A stretch of 64,000 bases of DNA from Asanoa hainanensis (lineage in GTDB: Bacteria; Actinomycetota; Actinomycetes; Mycobacteriales; Micromonosporaceae), in contig NZ_FZPH01000014.1 in the NCBI RefSeq assembly GCF_900188485.1, positions 186,001 through 250,000 of the forward strand, written 5' to 3'. Positions within the stretch are counted from its first letter, which is position 1, and the number at the start of each line of letters is the position of its first letter. This document shows positions 9,328 through 18,352 of this stretch, piece after piece. The notes below the pieces were generated by a model. That model was not told where the DNA came from, did no database searches, and saw nothing but the letters and a program-made list of their open reading frames with translations. The translations under genes were made by a program, and so were the position numbers.

Positions 9328-9629
9328 GCGACGGTGACCGTCATGTTGGCCTGGGCGCCGGCCTTCGCGATGACCGCGTTCGCCTCCGCCGTCACGGTGA
9401 CGCCGAACACGATCTCGATCTTCGACGGGGCCGACTCCATCGCGATCATCGTGCGCAACGCGTCGTCGGCGGTGTCGCGGATGTCGTCAAACACCTCGAC
9501 GACGGACGACGCCGCTTTGGCCAAGGCCTCACCCGCACTCGTGCCGACGCGGACGACGCCGTGTTCCTCACCGACGTCGACCCAGATCTGGCCGCCGGAG
9601 GATAGTCGCAAAGGAACAACCTGCCGCAT
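9297..9629 (-). CDS. CU044_2847-type small protein (trypsin-co-occurring domain)
   Basis: A 110-residue protein starting at MRQVVPLRLSSGG; a Shine-Dalgarno-like GAAGGGA lies about 9 bases upstream of this ATG, so a further in-frame start at 9713 is not preferred. The pattern is VPLRL..GGQIWVDVGE, then a helix with VVEVFDDIRDTADDAL, then the strand SKIEIVFGVTVTAEANAVIAK ending in NMTVTVAWER. This is the family that occurs beside trypsin-VMAP proteins across actinobacteria and has been named a trypsin-co-occurring domain. It is the first gene of the four-gene operon and may be a substrate, inhibitor or adaptor of the protease (inference). Its 3' end overlaps the VMAP gene. Confidence 0.8.
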   Translation of the reverse strand: MRQVVPLRLSSGGQIWVDVGEEHGVVRVGTSAGEALAKAASSVVEVFDDIRDTADDALRTMIAMESAPSKIEIVFGVTVTAEANAVIAKAGAQANMTVTVAWERNPGGES

Positions 9630-9696
9630 TGGTGCCCGTCCCTTCGCAAAGGATCGCATCGAGCGGCGCAACGTTGCGTGCCCGGATGGCCACGCG

Positions 9697-9702
9697 ATTA
9701 TA
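9697..9702 (-). promoter_or_regulatory. Candidate -10 element of the VMAP/FxsT operon
   Basis: A perfect TATAAT on the minus strand sits 68 bases before the start of the trypsin-co-occurring gene, within the only clearly AT-richer patch of the 9630-9828 intergenic space. No good -35 hexamer is visible 16-18 bases upstream (the sequence there reads like ACGGAG), so recognition may need an activator or an alternative sigma factor. It is the only plausible promoter seen for the four-gene operon. Confidence 0.4.
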
Positions 9703-9828
9703 TGGCCGTTCATTCACGACTCCGTATCCTCCGACTGGTGGCCGAAGGCGTACGGGCAGTGAATATCCTTTGAGGGCAGGGCTTGTGCGGCAGTCACCAA
9801 TCCGACTCAGCCGCTAAAGAGCAGCCTC

Positions 9829-10608
9829 TTAAAGCTCGTCGATCAGGTCGGCTACCGATTCGATGATGCGGCTCGGGCGGTACGGGTAGCGTTCCGCCTC
9901 TTCGCGGGTGCTGATGCCGGTCAGGACCAGGATCGTCTCCAGGCCGGCTTCCAGTCCACACAGGATGTCGGTGTCCATGCGGTCGCCGATCATGGCTGTG
10001 GTCTCCGAGTGGCCGTTGATCGTGTTCAGGGCCGACCGCATCATCATCGGGTTGGGCTTGCCCACGAAGTACGGCTTCACGTTCGTGGCTTTTTCGATCA
10101 TCGCCGCCACCGAGCCGGCCGCCGGCAGGGCGCCCTCGGTCGACGGGCCCGTCGGGTCCGGGTTGGTGCAGATGAAGCGGGCGCCGTCGTTGATCAGCCG
10201 GACCGCCCTGGTGATGGCCTCGAAGCTGTAGGTGCGGGTCTCGCCCAGGACCACGTAGTCGGGCGCGTAGTCGGACAGGACGTAGCCGACCGCGTGCATC
10301 GCCGTCGTCAGGCCGGCCTCGCCGATCACGTATGCGGAGCCGCCCGGGCGTTGATCGCTCAGGAACTGGGCCGTCGCGAGCGCCGCCGTCCAGATGGACT
10401 CCTCGGGCACGAGCAGGTCCATCCGGGCCAGGCGGGCCTGGAGGTCGCGGGCCGTGTAGATCGAGTTGTTGGTCAGCACCAGGAACGGCTTGCCGCTCGC
10501 GCGCATCCGGCGCACGAACTCGGGCGCGCCCGGGACCGGCTGGCCCTCGTGGATGAGCACGCCGTCCATGTCGGTCAGCCAGCTCTCGATCGGCTTGCGC
10601 TCGGTCAT
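9829..10608 (-). CDS. HAD-IIA family hydrolase (NagD-like phosphatase)
   Basis: A 259-residue HAD phosphatase starting at MTERKPIESW. Motif I is DMDGVL with nucleophile and acid at Asp13 and Asp15, motif II is VLTNNS, and motif IV is GDRMDTDI, with a C2-type cap between, as in NagD and 4-nitrophenylphosphatases. It should hydrolyse small phosphoesters such as nucleotide or sugar phosphates in the cytoplasm; the substrate cannot be read from the sequence. It starts 2 bp after the ferrochelatase stop and is therefore the last gene of the fabG-fabI-hemH transcript. A longer frame extends upstream but lies entirely inside hemH and has no family resemblance. Confidence 0.9.
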   Translation of the reverse strand: MTERKPIESWLTDMDGVLIHEGQPVPGAPEFVRRMRASGKPFLVLTNNSIYTARDLQARLARMDLLVPEESIWTAALATAQFLSDQRPGGSAYVIGEAGLTTAMHAVGYVLSDYAPDYVVLGETRTYSFEAITRAVRLINDGARFICTNPDPTGPSTEGALPAAGSVAAMIEKATNVKPYFVGKPNPMMMRSALNTINGHSETTAMIGDRMDTDILCGLEAGLETILVLTGISTREEAERYPYRPSRIIESVADLIDEL

Positions 10609-10610
10609 GA

Positions 10611-11648
10611 TCACGGTCTCCTGGCTGGTGGCGTGCAGCAGTCGGCTGGGCAGACGTCCCAGGCGGGAAGCGTACCGAGCCGGTCCTGCGGGCCGGTGGC
10701 GGCGATCCGTTCCTGGACCAGCTCGCGGACCATCGTCACGAAGCGGGGGTCGGTGCCAGGGGTCGCGGCGCGTACGTAGTCGAGGTTGCGGTTCTTGGCC
10801 GTCGCCGCGGCCTCGTTGTCGAGGTCCCAGATGACCTCGAGGTGGTCGGAGACGAAGCCGATCGGGCTGACCACGACCCCCGTCACCCCGGTGTCGGCGA
10901 GCGCGGCGAGGTGGTCGTTGACGTCCGGCTCCAGCCACGGCACCTGCGGCGGGCCGGAGCGGCTCTGCCACACCAGGTCCCACGGCAGGTCCGGCGCGGC
11001 GGCGGCGGCCACCAGGGCGGCGGTCTCGCGGAGCTGGGCGACGTAGCGGCCCGGCGGGGCCACCGGCGGCGGGCCGGCGGTGGTCGCCATCGAGGTCGGG
11101 ATCGAGTGCGCCGTGAAGACCAGGCGGGTGGTGGCGCGCTTGGCCGGGTCGAGCGTGCCCAGCGCGGACCGGACCGCGTCGGCGTGCGGCTCGACGAAGC
11201 CCGGGTGGTCGGCGTAGTGCCGCAGCTTCTCGATCACCGGGGCGCCGGTGCCGACAGCCGCCCGGGCCTTCGTCAGGTCCTCGAGATATTGCCGGCACGA
11301 CGAGTAGCCGCCGTACGCGCTGGTCACGAAGGCCAGCGCGTGCGTGATGCCGTCGGCCTTCATCGTGGCGACCGTGTCGGCCAGCATCGGGTCCCAGTTG
11401 CGGTTGCCCCAGTAGACCGGCAGGTCCAGACCGTTGGCCGCGAAGTCAGCGCGGATCGCGGCCAACAGGTCGCGGTTCTGCTGGTTGATCGGCGACACGC
11501 CGCCGAAGTGGTAGTAGTGCTCGGCGACCGCGGCGAGGCGCTCCGGGGGGATGCCCCGTCCCCGGGTGACGTTTTCCAGGAACGGAATGACGTCTTCCGG
11601 GCGTTCCGGGCCGCCGAACGAAACCAGGACCAATGCGTCGTACGGCAT
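10611..11648 (-). CDS. hemH: Ferrochelatase (coproporphyrin III type)
   Basis: A 345-residue ferrochelatase beginning MPYDALVLVSFGGPE. The catalytic histidine is in VFTAHSIP, and the conserved HYYHFGGVSP and acidic IPFLENVTRGRG segments are present. Actinobacterial enzymes insert iron into coproporphyrin III in the coproheme-dependent route (also called CpfC). Several actinobacterial ferrochelatases carry a [2Fe-2S] cluster; the C-terminal CPADCC plus the internal Cys in YSSCRQ could be its ligands. It lies 22 bp downstream of fabI, as hemZ follows inhA in mycobacteria. A start 22 codons earlier overlaps the fabI end and is less likely. Confidence 0.95.
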   Translation of the reverse strand: MPYDALVLVSFGGPERPEDVIPFLENVTRGRGIPPERLAAVAEHYYHFGGVSPINQQNRDLLAAIRADFAANGLDLPVYWGNRNWDPMLADTVATMKADGITHALAFVTSAYGGYSSCRQYLEDLTKARAAVGTGAPVIEKLRHYADHPGFVEPHADAVRSALGTLDPAKRATTRLVFTAHSIPTSMATTAGPPPVAPPGRYVAQLRETAALVAAAAAPDLPWDLVWQSRSGPPQVPWLEPDVNDHLAALADTGVTGVVVSPIGFVSDHLEVIWDLDNEAAATAKNRNLDYVRAATPGTDPRFVTMVRELVQERIAATGPQDRLGTLPAWDVCPADCCTPPARRP

Positions 11649-11670
11649 CAGACGATTGTGCCTTGCCCGG

Positions 11671-12453
11671 TCAGACGGTCGTCGCCTCGGCTCCCAGCGC
11701 GTGATATCCACCATCGACGTGGATGATCTCGCCCGTCGTGGCGGGGAACCAGTCGGAGATCAGCGCCAGGACGGCCTTGGCCGCCGGCTCCTGGTCGCTC
11801 AGGTCCCAGCCGAGCGGTGCCCGGTTGGTCCAGGCGTCCTCGAACTGCTCGAAGCCCGGGATCGACTTGGCCGCCATCGTGCGCAGCGGCCCCGCCGACA
11901 CCAGGTTGCTCCGGATGCCCTGCTTGCCCAGGTGCAACGCCAGGTAGCGGGACGCCGACTCCAGGCCCGCCTTGGCCACGCCCATCCAGTCGTAGACCGG
12001 CCAGGCCTTGGTCGCGTCGAAGGTGAGGCCGACCACCGAGGAACCCCGCTGCATCAACGGCAGGGCGGCCATGGCCAGGGACTTGTAGGAGTAGGTCGAG
12101 ACGTGCAGCGCGGTGGCCACGTCTTCCCAGGTGGTCTCCAGGAAGTTGCCGCCGAGGGCGCTGGCCGGCGCGAAGCCGATCGAGTGGACGAGGCCGTCGA
12201 TGCCGTCCATGTGCTTGCCGACCTTCTCGGCCAGCGTGTCCAGGTGCTCCTGGTTGGTCACGTCGAGCTCGATCACCGGCGCCTCGGCGGGCAGCCGCTT
12301 GGCGATGCGCTCGACCAGGGACATCCGGCCGAAGCCGGTCAGGACCACGGTCGCGCCGTTCTCCTGGGCCAGCTTCGCCACCGAGAAGGCGATCGACTGG
12401 TCGGTGATCACGCCGGTGACGAGGAGGCGCTTGCCCTCCAGCAGTCCTGCCAC
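11671..12453 (-). CDS. fabI: NADH-dependent enoyl-ACP reductase (FabI/InhA)
   Basis: A 260-residue enoyl-acyl-carrier-protein reductase, the last reductive step of fatty-acid elongation. It begins MAGLLEGKRLLVTGVITDQS, the FabI/InhA variant of the Rossmann glycine motif. The catalytic Tyr and Lys are in YDWMGVAKAGLES, which closely resembles the InhA motif. SIGFAPASALGG and GPLRTMAAKSIPGF are further family signatures. Its stop lies 22 bp before hemH and its start 39 bp after fabG, in the mabA-inhA-hemZ order. Length is normal for the family (about 260-270). Confidence 0.96.
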   Translation of the reverse strand: MAGLLEGKRLLVTGVITDQSIAFSVAKLAQENGATVVLTGFGRMSLVERIAKRLPAEAPVIELDVTNQEHLDTLAEKVGKHMDGIDGLVHSIGFAPASALGGNFLETTWEDVATALHVSTYSYKSLAMAALPLMQRGSSVVGLTFDATKAWPVYDWMGVAKAGLESASRYLALHLGKQGIRSNLVSAGPLRTMAAKSIPGFEQFEDAWTNRAPLGWDLSDQEPAAKAVLALISDWFPATTGEIIHVDGGYHALGAEATTV

Positions 12454-12492
12454 GGTGCAGCCTCTCTGTTCTTGTTCGCTCTGGTCGGGTTG

Positions 12493-13245
<753 letters not shown>

Positions 13246-13246
13246 C

Positions 13247-13301
13247 TACCCGGGGGTACGGCTAATTCGCCTCGCCCGGTCCTGATTCTCGTACCTGGGT
13301 A
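13247..13301. promoter_or_regulatory. Two TACC...GGTA palindromes in a divergent promoter region
   Basis: The 165-bp gap between fabG and the histidine kinase contains TACCCGGGGGTA (13247-13258) and TACCTGGGTA (13292-13301), both with TACC/GGTA arms and 45 bp apart centre to centre to within a few bases. A related TACCCCCCGCGTA follows at about 13342. They could be operators for the adjacent response regulator or a fatty-acid regulator. No experimental family consensus was recognised. Confidence 0.3.
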
Positions 13302-13362
13302 TGACATCTCGGATGGCTCTCCAGCGGCACGCGTCCTGTCGTACCCCCCGCGTAGCCTCCGG

Positions 13363-15222
13363 ATGGTGAACGAGAGCGTCTCCCGCGGCAGCCTGGCTGA
13401 CCTGCGCCGGGTGCTGATCGGGAAGGACTTCCCGCCACCGGCCCAGCGCCGGCCGCTGCGGCCCAGGTGGGAGCGCCTATGGCAGCGCTGGCGCTCGTTG
13501 ATGGTGCCGCTGGTGCTGCTCGCGGTGACCGGCCTGGGCGCGGCCGCGGCGCAATATCTCACCGGTGCCCGGCACATCGACAACCAGTTCGCCCTGATGC
13601 TCGCCTACGCGACCACGCTGCCGGTCCTGCTCGCCTACCACCGCCCGCTCTGGGCCTGGCGGCTCTCGTTCGTCATGCTGTTCTTCGGCACGATGAACGC
13701 CCCGGCGTCCGAGGCGTGGCCGTGGAACCCCGTGCAGATCGTCTTCTTCCTGATCGTGCTGCTCTCGCTCGCCCTGCGGGCCGACGCCGGTGTCGTCGCC
13801 TGGGCCGGGCTGCTGACCCTGATCCCGGTCTTTCTCTACGTCAACTCGGCCAACGCCTGGGGCGTCTCCGTTCTGTTCGTGATCGTGCTGATCTTCGGTG
13901 ACCAGATCCGGCGCCAGCGCCAGCGCTCCCGCGCGCTCACCCACCAGCTCGCCGAGCAGGAGGAGCAGTCCGAGCTGGAGAAGGCCCGGCGGGCGGTGCT
14001 CGAGGAGCGCACCCGGATCGCCCGCGAGATGCACGACGTGGTCGCCCACCACATGTCGATGATCGCAGTGCAGGCCGAGACGGCGCCGTTCCGACTACCG
14101 GAGCTCGACGATCCGGTGCGCTTGGAGTTCGCGTCGATCGCGGGCTCGGCCCGGGCGGCGATGGTCGACATGCGCCGGCTGCTGGGGGTGCTGCGCAGCG
14201 AGCAGTCACCGGCCCTGACCGCGCCCCAGCCGGGCCTGGCCGAGATCGCCGACCTGGTCCAGGCGGCCTGCCGGGCGGGAGTGCCGGTCACCCTGCACGG
14301 CGTTATGCCTTCGGGGGTCGACGGGCCCGTCGCGCTGGCTGCCTACCGGATCGTGCAGGAAGCGCTGGCCAACGCGGCCCGCCACGCGGCGGGCGCACCG
14401 GTCCGGGTCGCTGTCACCCACGCCGACGACGCGATCGCGATCCGGGTGGAGAACGACGCCCCGTCTAGCCCAGACGCCGTCGCGGATCCAGCGGCGGCGG
14501 TGGCGGGCCCGGGTTCGGGCTCCGGCGCGGCAGCGGGTTCGGGCGCAGCGCCGGGTCCGGCCATGGCAGCGGGTTCGGGTCTGGGAGTGAGCTCGGGCGT
14601 GGTGGCGGGTTCAAGCCTGGCGGCGGGCTCGGGCGCAGCTGCGGGTTCGAGCCTGGCAGCGGGCTCGGGCCCAGCAGCGGATTCGGGCGCGCCTGCGGGT
14701 TCGGGCCTTGCAGTGGGCTCGGGCCTGGCGGCGGGCTCGGGCGCGCCTGCGGGTTCGGGCGAGGCGGTGGGTTCGGGCGAGGCGGTGGGTTCGGGCGAGG
14801 CGGTGGGTTCGGGCCTGGCTGCGGATTCGGGCGAGGCGGCGGGTTCGGGGCTGGCTGCGGGTTCGGGCCTCGCAGTGGGATCGGGCGCGGCTGCGGATTC
14901 GGGCGAGGCGGTGGGTTCGGGGCTGGCTGCGGGCTCGGGCCCGGCGGCGGGCTTGGGCCCGGCGGCGGATTCGGGCGAGGTGGCGGGTTCGGGCCCCGCG
15001 GCCGAATCGGAATCGGGCTTGGTGGCGGGTTCGGGGGTGGCGGGCGCCGCCGGTGTGCCGGTTCCCGCGGGCGAAGGGCACGGCATCGCCGGCATGCGGG
15101 AGCGGGCGACGCTGCTCGGCGGGACGTTCGAGGCCGGTCCTACGGTGTTCGGTGGGTTCGCGGTCGCGGCGACGTTGCCGACCGCGCTGCGCGGCGGCAC
15201 GCCAGAAGGGCAGGTCGTGTGA
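13363..15222 (+). CDS. NarL-type sensor histidine kinase with a repeat insertion in its ATPase domain
   Basis: A 619-residue membrane histidine kinase; start MVNESVSRG. Hydrophobic segments between about residues 45 and 180 form the sensor region. The dimerisation/phosphoacceptor helix has EMHDVVAHH with His224 as the phosphorylation site, and the ATPase N-box is EALANAARHA with Asn337. After VRVENDAPSS the domain is interrupted by about 180 residues of near-hexameric xAxGSG repeats (381-559). The fold then resumes with GEGHGIAGMRERATLLGG, the G-box and final strand. Such kinases usually have a short variable loop here and total about 400 residues. Its stop overlaps the response regulator start (GTGA), so the pair is co-translated. 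Confidence 0.9.
   Translation: MVNESVSRGSLADLRRVLIGKDFPPPAQRRPLRPRWERLWQRWRSLMVPLVLLAVTGLGAAAAQYLTGARHIDNQFALMLAYATTLPVLLAYHRPLWAWRLSFVMLFFGTMNAPASEAWPWNPVQIVFFLIVLLSLALRADAGVVAWAGLLTLIPVFLYVNSANAWGVSVLFVIVLIFGDQIRRQRQRSRALTHQLAEQEEQSELEKARRAVLEERTRIAREMHDVVAHHMSMIAVQAETAPFRLPELDDPVRLEFASIAGSARAAMVDMRRLLGVLRSEQSPALTAPQPGLAEIADLVQAACRAGVPVTLHGVMPSGVDGPVALAAYRIVQEALANAARHAAGAPVRVAVTHADDAIAIRVENDAPSSPDAVADPAAAVAGPGSGSGAAAGSGAAPGPAMAAGSGLGVSSGVVAGSSLAAGSGAAAGSSLAAGSGPAADSGAPAGSGLAVGSGLAAGSGAPAGSGEAVGSGEAVGSGEAVGSGLAADSGEAAGSGLAAGSGLAVGSGAAADSGEAVGSGLAAGSGPAAGLGPAADSGEVAGSGPAAESESGLVAGSGVAGAAGVPVPAGEGHGIAGMRERATLLGGTFEAGPTVFGGFAVAATLPTALRGGTPEGQVV
14503..15040 (+). repeat. In-frame 18-bp minisatellite coding for Ala/Gly/Ser hexapeptides
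   Basis: About 30 degenerate copies of an 18-bp unit lie inside the histidine kinase gene. Three copies at 14761-14814 are identical (GAGGCGGTGGGTTCGGGC, coding EAVGSG); others vary mostly at the first two or three codons of the unit. Every copy keeps the kinase frame. Because the unit length is a multiple of three and lacks stops, long artificial open frames appear on both strands here. Confidence 0.92.
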
Positions 15223-15884
15223 TCAAGGTGCTCATCGCCGACGACCAGGCGATGGTCCGCGAGGGGTTCGGGGCGCTGCTCGCGGCGCAGGCCGACATGC
15301 TGGTCGTCGGCGCGGCGGCCGACGGGGCGCAGGCGGTCGCGGAGACCCGCCGGCTCGACCCCGACGTGGTGCTGATGGACATCCGCATGCCCGTGCTCGA
15401 CGGCCTCGCCGCCACCCGGCAGCTGCTCGACGGCCGCCCGGTCGGCAGCCCGCCCCGGGTGCTCATGCTGACCACCTTCGACCTCGACGACTACGTCTAC
15501 GAGGCCCTGCGGGCCGGCGCCAGCGGCTTCCTGTTGAAAGACGCCCCCGCCGCCGACCTCGTCAACGCGGTGCGGGTGGTGGCCGGCGGCGAGGCCCTGC
15601 TGGCGCCGTCGGTGACCCGGCGGCTGATCGAGGAGTTCGCCGCCCGCCCCGGGCCGGCCCGGCCGCGACCGACCGCGCTGGCCGCTCTCACCCCGCGGGA
15701 GACCGAGGTGCTGCGGCTGATCGCGCGCGGCCGGTCCAATCAGGAGATAGCCGCGGACCTCGTGGTGGCCGAGCAGACCGTCAAGACACATGTCGGCCGG
15801 ATCCTGGCCAAGCTCGCCCTGCGCGACCGCGCCCAGGCGGTGGTCTTCGCCTACGAGACCGGTCTCGTGGCCGTGGGGGAGTAG
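15219..15884 (+). CDS. NarL/FixJ-family response regulator
   Basis: A 221-residue two-component regulator with a GTG start inside the kinase stop. The receiver domain has the acidic pair in IADDQAMV, phosphoacceptor Asp54 in VLMDIRMP and the late Lys in FLLKDAPA. A LuxR-type HTH follows (LTPRETEVLRLIARGRSNQEIA, then TVKTHVGRILAKL). It should bind DNA as a phosphorylated dimer and act on targets of the upstream kinase. The targets are unknown, but the TACC/GGTA sites upstream of the kinase are candidates for autoregulation (inference). Confidence 0.95.
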   Translation: MIKVLIADDQAMVREGFGALLAAQADMLVVGAAADGAQAVAETRRLDPDVVLMDIRMPVLDGLAATRQLLDGRPVGSPPRVLMLTTFDLDDYVYEALRAGASGFLLKDAPAADLVNAVRVVAGGEALLAPSVTRRLIEEFAARPGPARPRPTALAALTPRETEVLRLIARGRSNQEIAADLVVAEQTVKTHVGRILAKLALRDRAQAVVFAYETGLVAVGE

Positions 15885-15967
15885 CCCCGGTCATCCCCAG
15901 GTAGCACGAGCAAGATCCCGCCCCGGTACGACGATTCGGCACCGTCCACACCGGCATCGTTCGGCGC

Positions 15968-16845
15968 ATGATGCGACGGACACTTCTCCTCGGCGGCGTG
16001 GCCGCGACGCTCGGTGCCGGCCTGCTGGTGCCGACGTCCGCCCCGGCCGTCGCCGCGCCGGCGGCCGGTCCGACGCCCGCGCTGGCGTACCCGGCGGCCG
16101 CGGCCGCGATGCGTGCGGCGGGTGGGGCGTACGCGGGCTGGGCCCGGTCGGGTCGGGATTTCCTCGCGTTCGACCCCCGCGGCGACGGCACCGCGGTCGA
16201 GGTGGTCGGCGACCTGGCCACCGCGGACCGGATCGCGGTCGTGGTGCCGGGCGTCGACACGACGCTGGCGACGTTCACCGACGGCCTCGGCGGGGTCGCC
16301 CGGCGAGCGCCGGCGACCCAGGCCCGCTCGCTGTACGCCGCCGCCTCGCCAGGCGACGGCAACGTCGCGGTGATCGCCTGGCTCGGCTACGACCCGCCGG
16401 AAGGCGTCGGCTTGGAAGCCGCCCGCGAGGTCCGCGCCAAGGCGGGCGCGCGCAACCTGGCGGCGTTCGCGAGTTGGCCGCCCGCCGTCCGTCCGCACGG
16501 ATCACCCTGATCGGCCACAGCTACGGCGCGATCGTCGTCGGCCTGGCCGCGCGCACCGTGCCGCCGCAGGTGACGTCGCTGGTCGCAGTCGGCGCGCCGG
16601 GGATGGGCGCCGACGACGTGGCGGCACTGCACACCCGCGCGGCGGTCTACGCGGCCCTCGCACCCACGGACTGGATCCGCCGGATCCCACAGGTGCGACT
16701 GCTCGGGCTGGGCCTGGGCACCCGCCCGGCGACCCCGTCGTTCGGCGCCACCGCGCTACCCACCACGGGCGTCGAGGGGCACGACTACTACTTCTCCCCG
16801 GGTACGGCCAGCCTGTCCGCCATCGCCGCGGTGGTGACCCGGTGA
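15968..16845 (+). pseudogene. Secreted alpha/beta hydrolase (DUF1023-like), frameshifted
   Basis: Two consecutive reading frames together make one alpha/beta hydrolase. The first (15968 to a TGA at 16508-16510) starts with a signal-peptide-like MMRRTLLLGGVAATLGAGLL and runs through VVVPGVDTTLATFTDGLGG and VAVIAWLGYDPPEGV. Around 16460-16480 homology passes to the frame one base back, which continues with LAARRPSARITLIGHSYGA (Ser nucleophile elbow) to the stop at 16843-16845. A single missing base would explain this. It is either a real loss-of-function mutation or a sequencing error. The stop overlaps the GTG of the acyltransferase gene. Confidence 0.75.
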
Positions 16846-18191
16846 ACACCCGCCGCGACGCCGCCATCGACGCCGTCCGCGCCCTCGCGATCGCCGGCGT
16901 CGTAATCGGTCACTGGCTGGTCACCGCCCTGGTCGTCGGCGACGACGGCGCCCTGCACGTGCACAGCCCACTGGCCGCGCTGCCCGCCGCCCAACCGGTG
17001 AGCTGGCTACTCCAGACGCTGGGCCTGTTCTTCCTGGCAGGCGGCTACGCCGCCGCGGTCTCATCCGCCCGCCGCAGCCGTCAGCCGGCAACCCCGACCA
17101 GCGGGCCGGAGGCGTCGCGGGCTCCGGGCGGCGAACCGCAAGGGGTGCCAAGAGCACCGGCCCGGTCGCGGGCGCTGACCGCGCGCGGGACCGGCACGGG
17201 CGGGCGGCGGAAGCTCCGGGTGCCGCGCCGATTGGTGATCCTCCTGATTCCGGTGGGCTCCCTGCTCGGGCTGCTCGCCCTCGCGCTCACCGCCGGCGCG
17301 CTCGCCGGCGTGCCCGAGGAGACCTTGCGTACCGTCGGCAAGCTCGTCGTCAGTCCATTGTGGTTCCTGTTGCCCTTCCTGGCATTGACGGCCCTCGTCA
17401 CCCCGATCGCCCGCCTGGTTCGCAGGTTCGGCCCGGTGCCGCTCGCCGCCGGGGCCACCGCGGTCGTGCTCGCCGCCGACCTCGGCCACGGCTTCCTGCC
17501 CACCACCCTGATCGCCGCCTGGACCGTCCCGTTCGTGCTCGGCGTCGCGCTCGCCCACGGCCGCCTCGGACAGCGGCGGCGCACCGGCTGGCTGCTCCTC
17601 GTCGGTGGCGCGGCCGCGGTGGTCGCGCTCGTCGGATTCGCCGACTATCCCGCCAGTGCCGTCGGTGTGCCCGGCGAAGGACGCTCCAACCTGGACCCGC
17701 CCTCGCTCGCCGCCATCGCGCTGGCCGTCGCCCAGGCCGGTGCCGTCCTGCTGCTGATGCCATGGCTGCGCCGCCTCGGCGGCCACCGCGCCGTGCGGGC
17801 GCTCAACGGCGCCGCGCTGCCCGTCTACCTCTGGCACCAGGCGACCATGATCTCCGTCACGGTCGCGCTCGCGTGGTTCGTCGGGCGGCGACCGGGGCTG
17901 CTGGCCGAGCCGGACGACTACGGCTGGGCCGCCGCCCGGCTCGCCTGGCTTCCCCTGTTCGCGGCCGCTCTGGTGCTGGTCGTCCGCATCGCCGGGGCCC
18001 GGTCGGCGGCCGGCCAGCCGGCGCGACCAATTCGGACGGTCGGTGGCCAACCTTCCGGCCAATGCCGCGCGGCCGGGAGCCGGGTTATAGAATCACCGTT
18101 GGTTCGTGTGCCCGGCCGACGTCTGGAGGTGATCGCCGTGCGAGACAGCGATCCTCCGAGTCGCAGCCGGGCCGCCGTCCGGTCCCGCTGA
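16842..18191 (+). CDS. Acyltransferase 3 family membrane protein
   Basis: A 449-residue integral membrane protein with a GTG start. The N-terminus RRDAAIDAVRALAIAGVVIGHW is the acyltransferase-3 (OafA-like) first helix with the R-A-L-A...GHW pattern that holds the catalytic His. About ten hydrophobic helices follow, including LGLFFLAGGYAAAV and LPVYLWHQATMISVTVALAWFV. Members acylate extracellular sugars, antibiotics or cell-wall polymers; the substrate is not evident here. A basic, proline-rich loop (about 70-130) separates the early helices, and the last 60 residues are hydrophilic and low-complexity. It overlaps the frameshifted hydrolase by 4 bp and may share its transcript. Confidence 0.85.
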   Translation: MNTRRDAAIDAVRALAIAGVVIGHWLVTALVVGDDGALHVHSPLAALPAAQPVSWLLQTLGLFFLAGGYAAAVSSARRSRQPATPTSGPEASRAPGGEPQGVPRAPARSRALTARGTGTGGRRKLRVPRRLVILLIPVGSLLGLLALALTAGALAGVPEETLRTVGKLVVSPLWFLLPFLALTALVTPIARLVRRFGPVPLAAGATAVVLAADLGHGFLPTTLIAAWTVPFVLGVALAHGRLGQRRRTGWLLLVGGAAAVVALVGFADYPASAVGVPGEGRSNLDPPSLAAIALAVAQAGAVLLLMPWLRRLGGHRAVRALNGAALPVYLWHQATMISVTVALAWFVGRRPGLLAEPDDYGWAAARLAWLPLFAAALVLVVRIAGARSAAGQPARPIRTVGGQPSGQCRAAGSRVIESPLVRVPGRRLEVIAVRDSDPPSRSRAAVRSR

Positions 18192-18352
18192 CTCAGCCGC
18201 GACCGCACGACAGCCAGACCTCCGCCTGCCGGCACCCCGCCGCGCCGCGCCCGCATCCATGCGTGCTCGGCGTACGCGTGACGCCGTCCGGCTGCGACTC
18301 TCCCCCGCCGCGATTCCGCACAAGCCCCGCCAACTCGCATCGGAGAGCCGTG

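Noticed and set aside
7186-9762. Long plus-strand open frame over the VMAP gene.
   Set aside because: The codon pattern is a shadow of the minus-strand VMAP, whose triad and family motifs are clear.
14503-15040. Repeat array considered as a CRISPR-like array.
   Set aside because: Unit is 18 bp, has no unique spacers and stays in frame with the kinase.
14343-15791. Long minus-strand open frame opposite the histidine kinase and regulator.
   Set aside because: Its sequence is antisense repeat (Pro/Glu/Ala) and vanishes outside the minisatellite; the plus-strand kinase and regulator have full domains.
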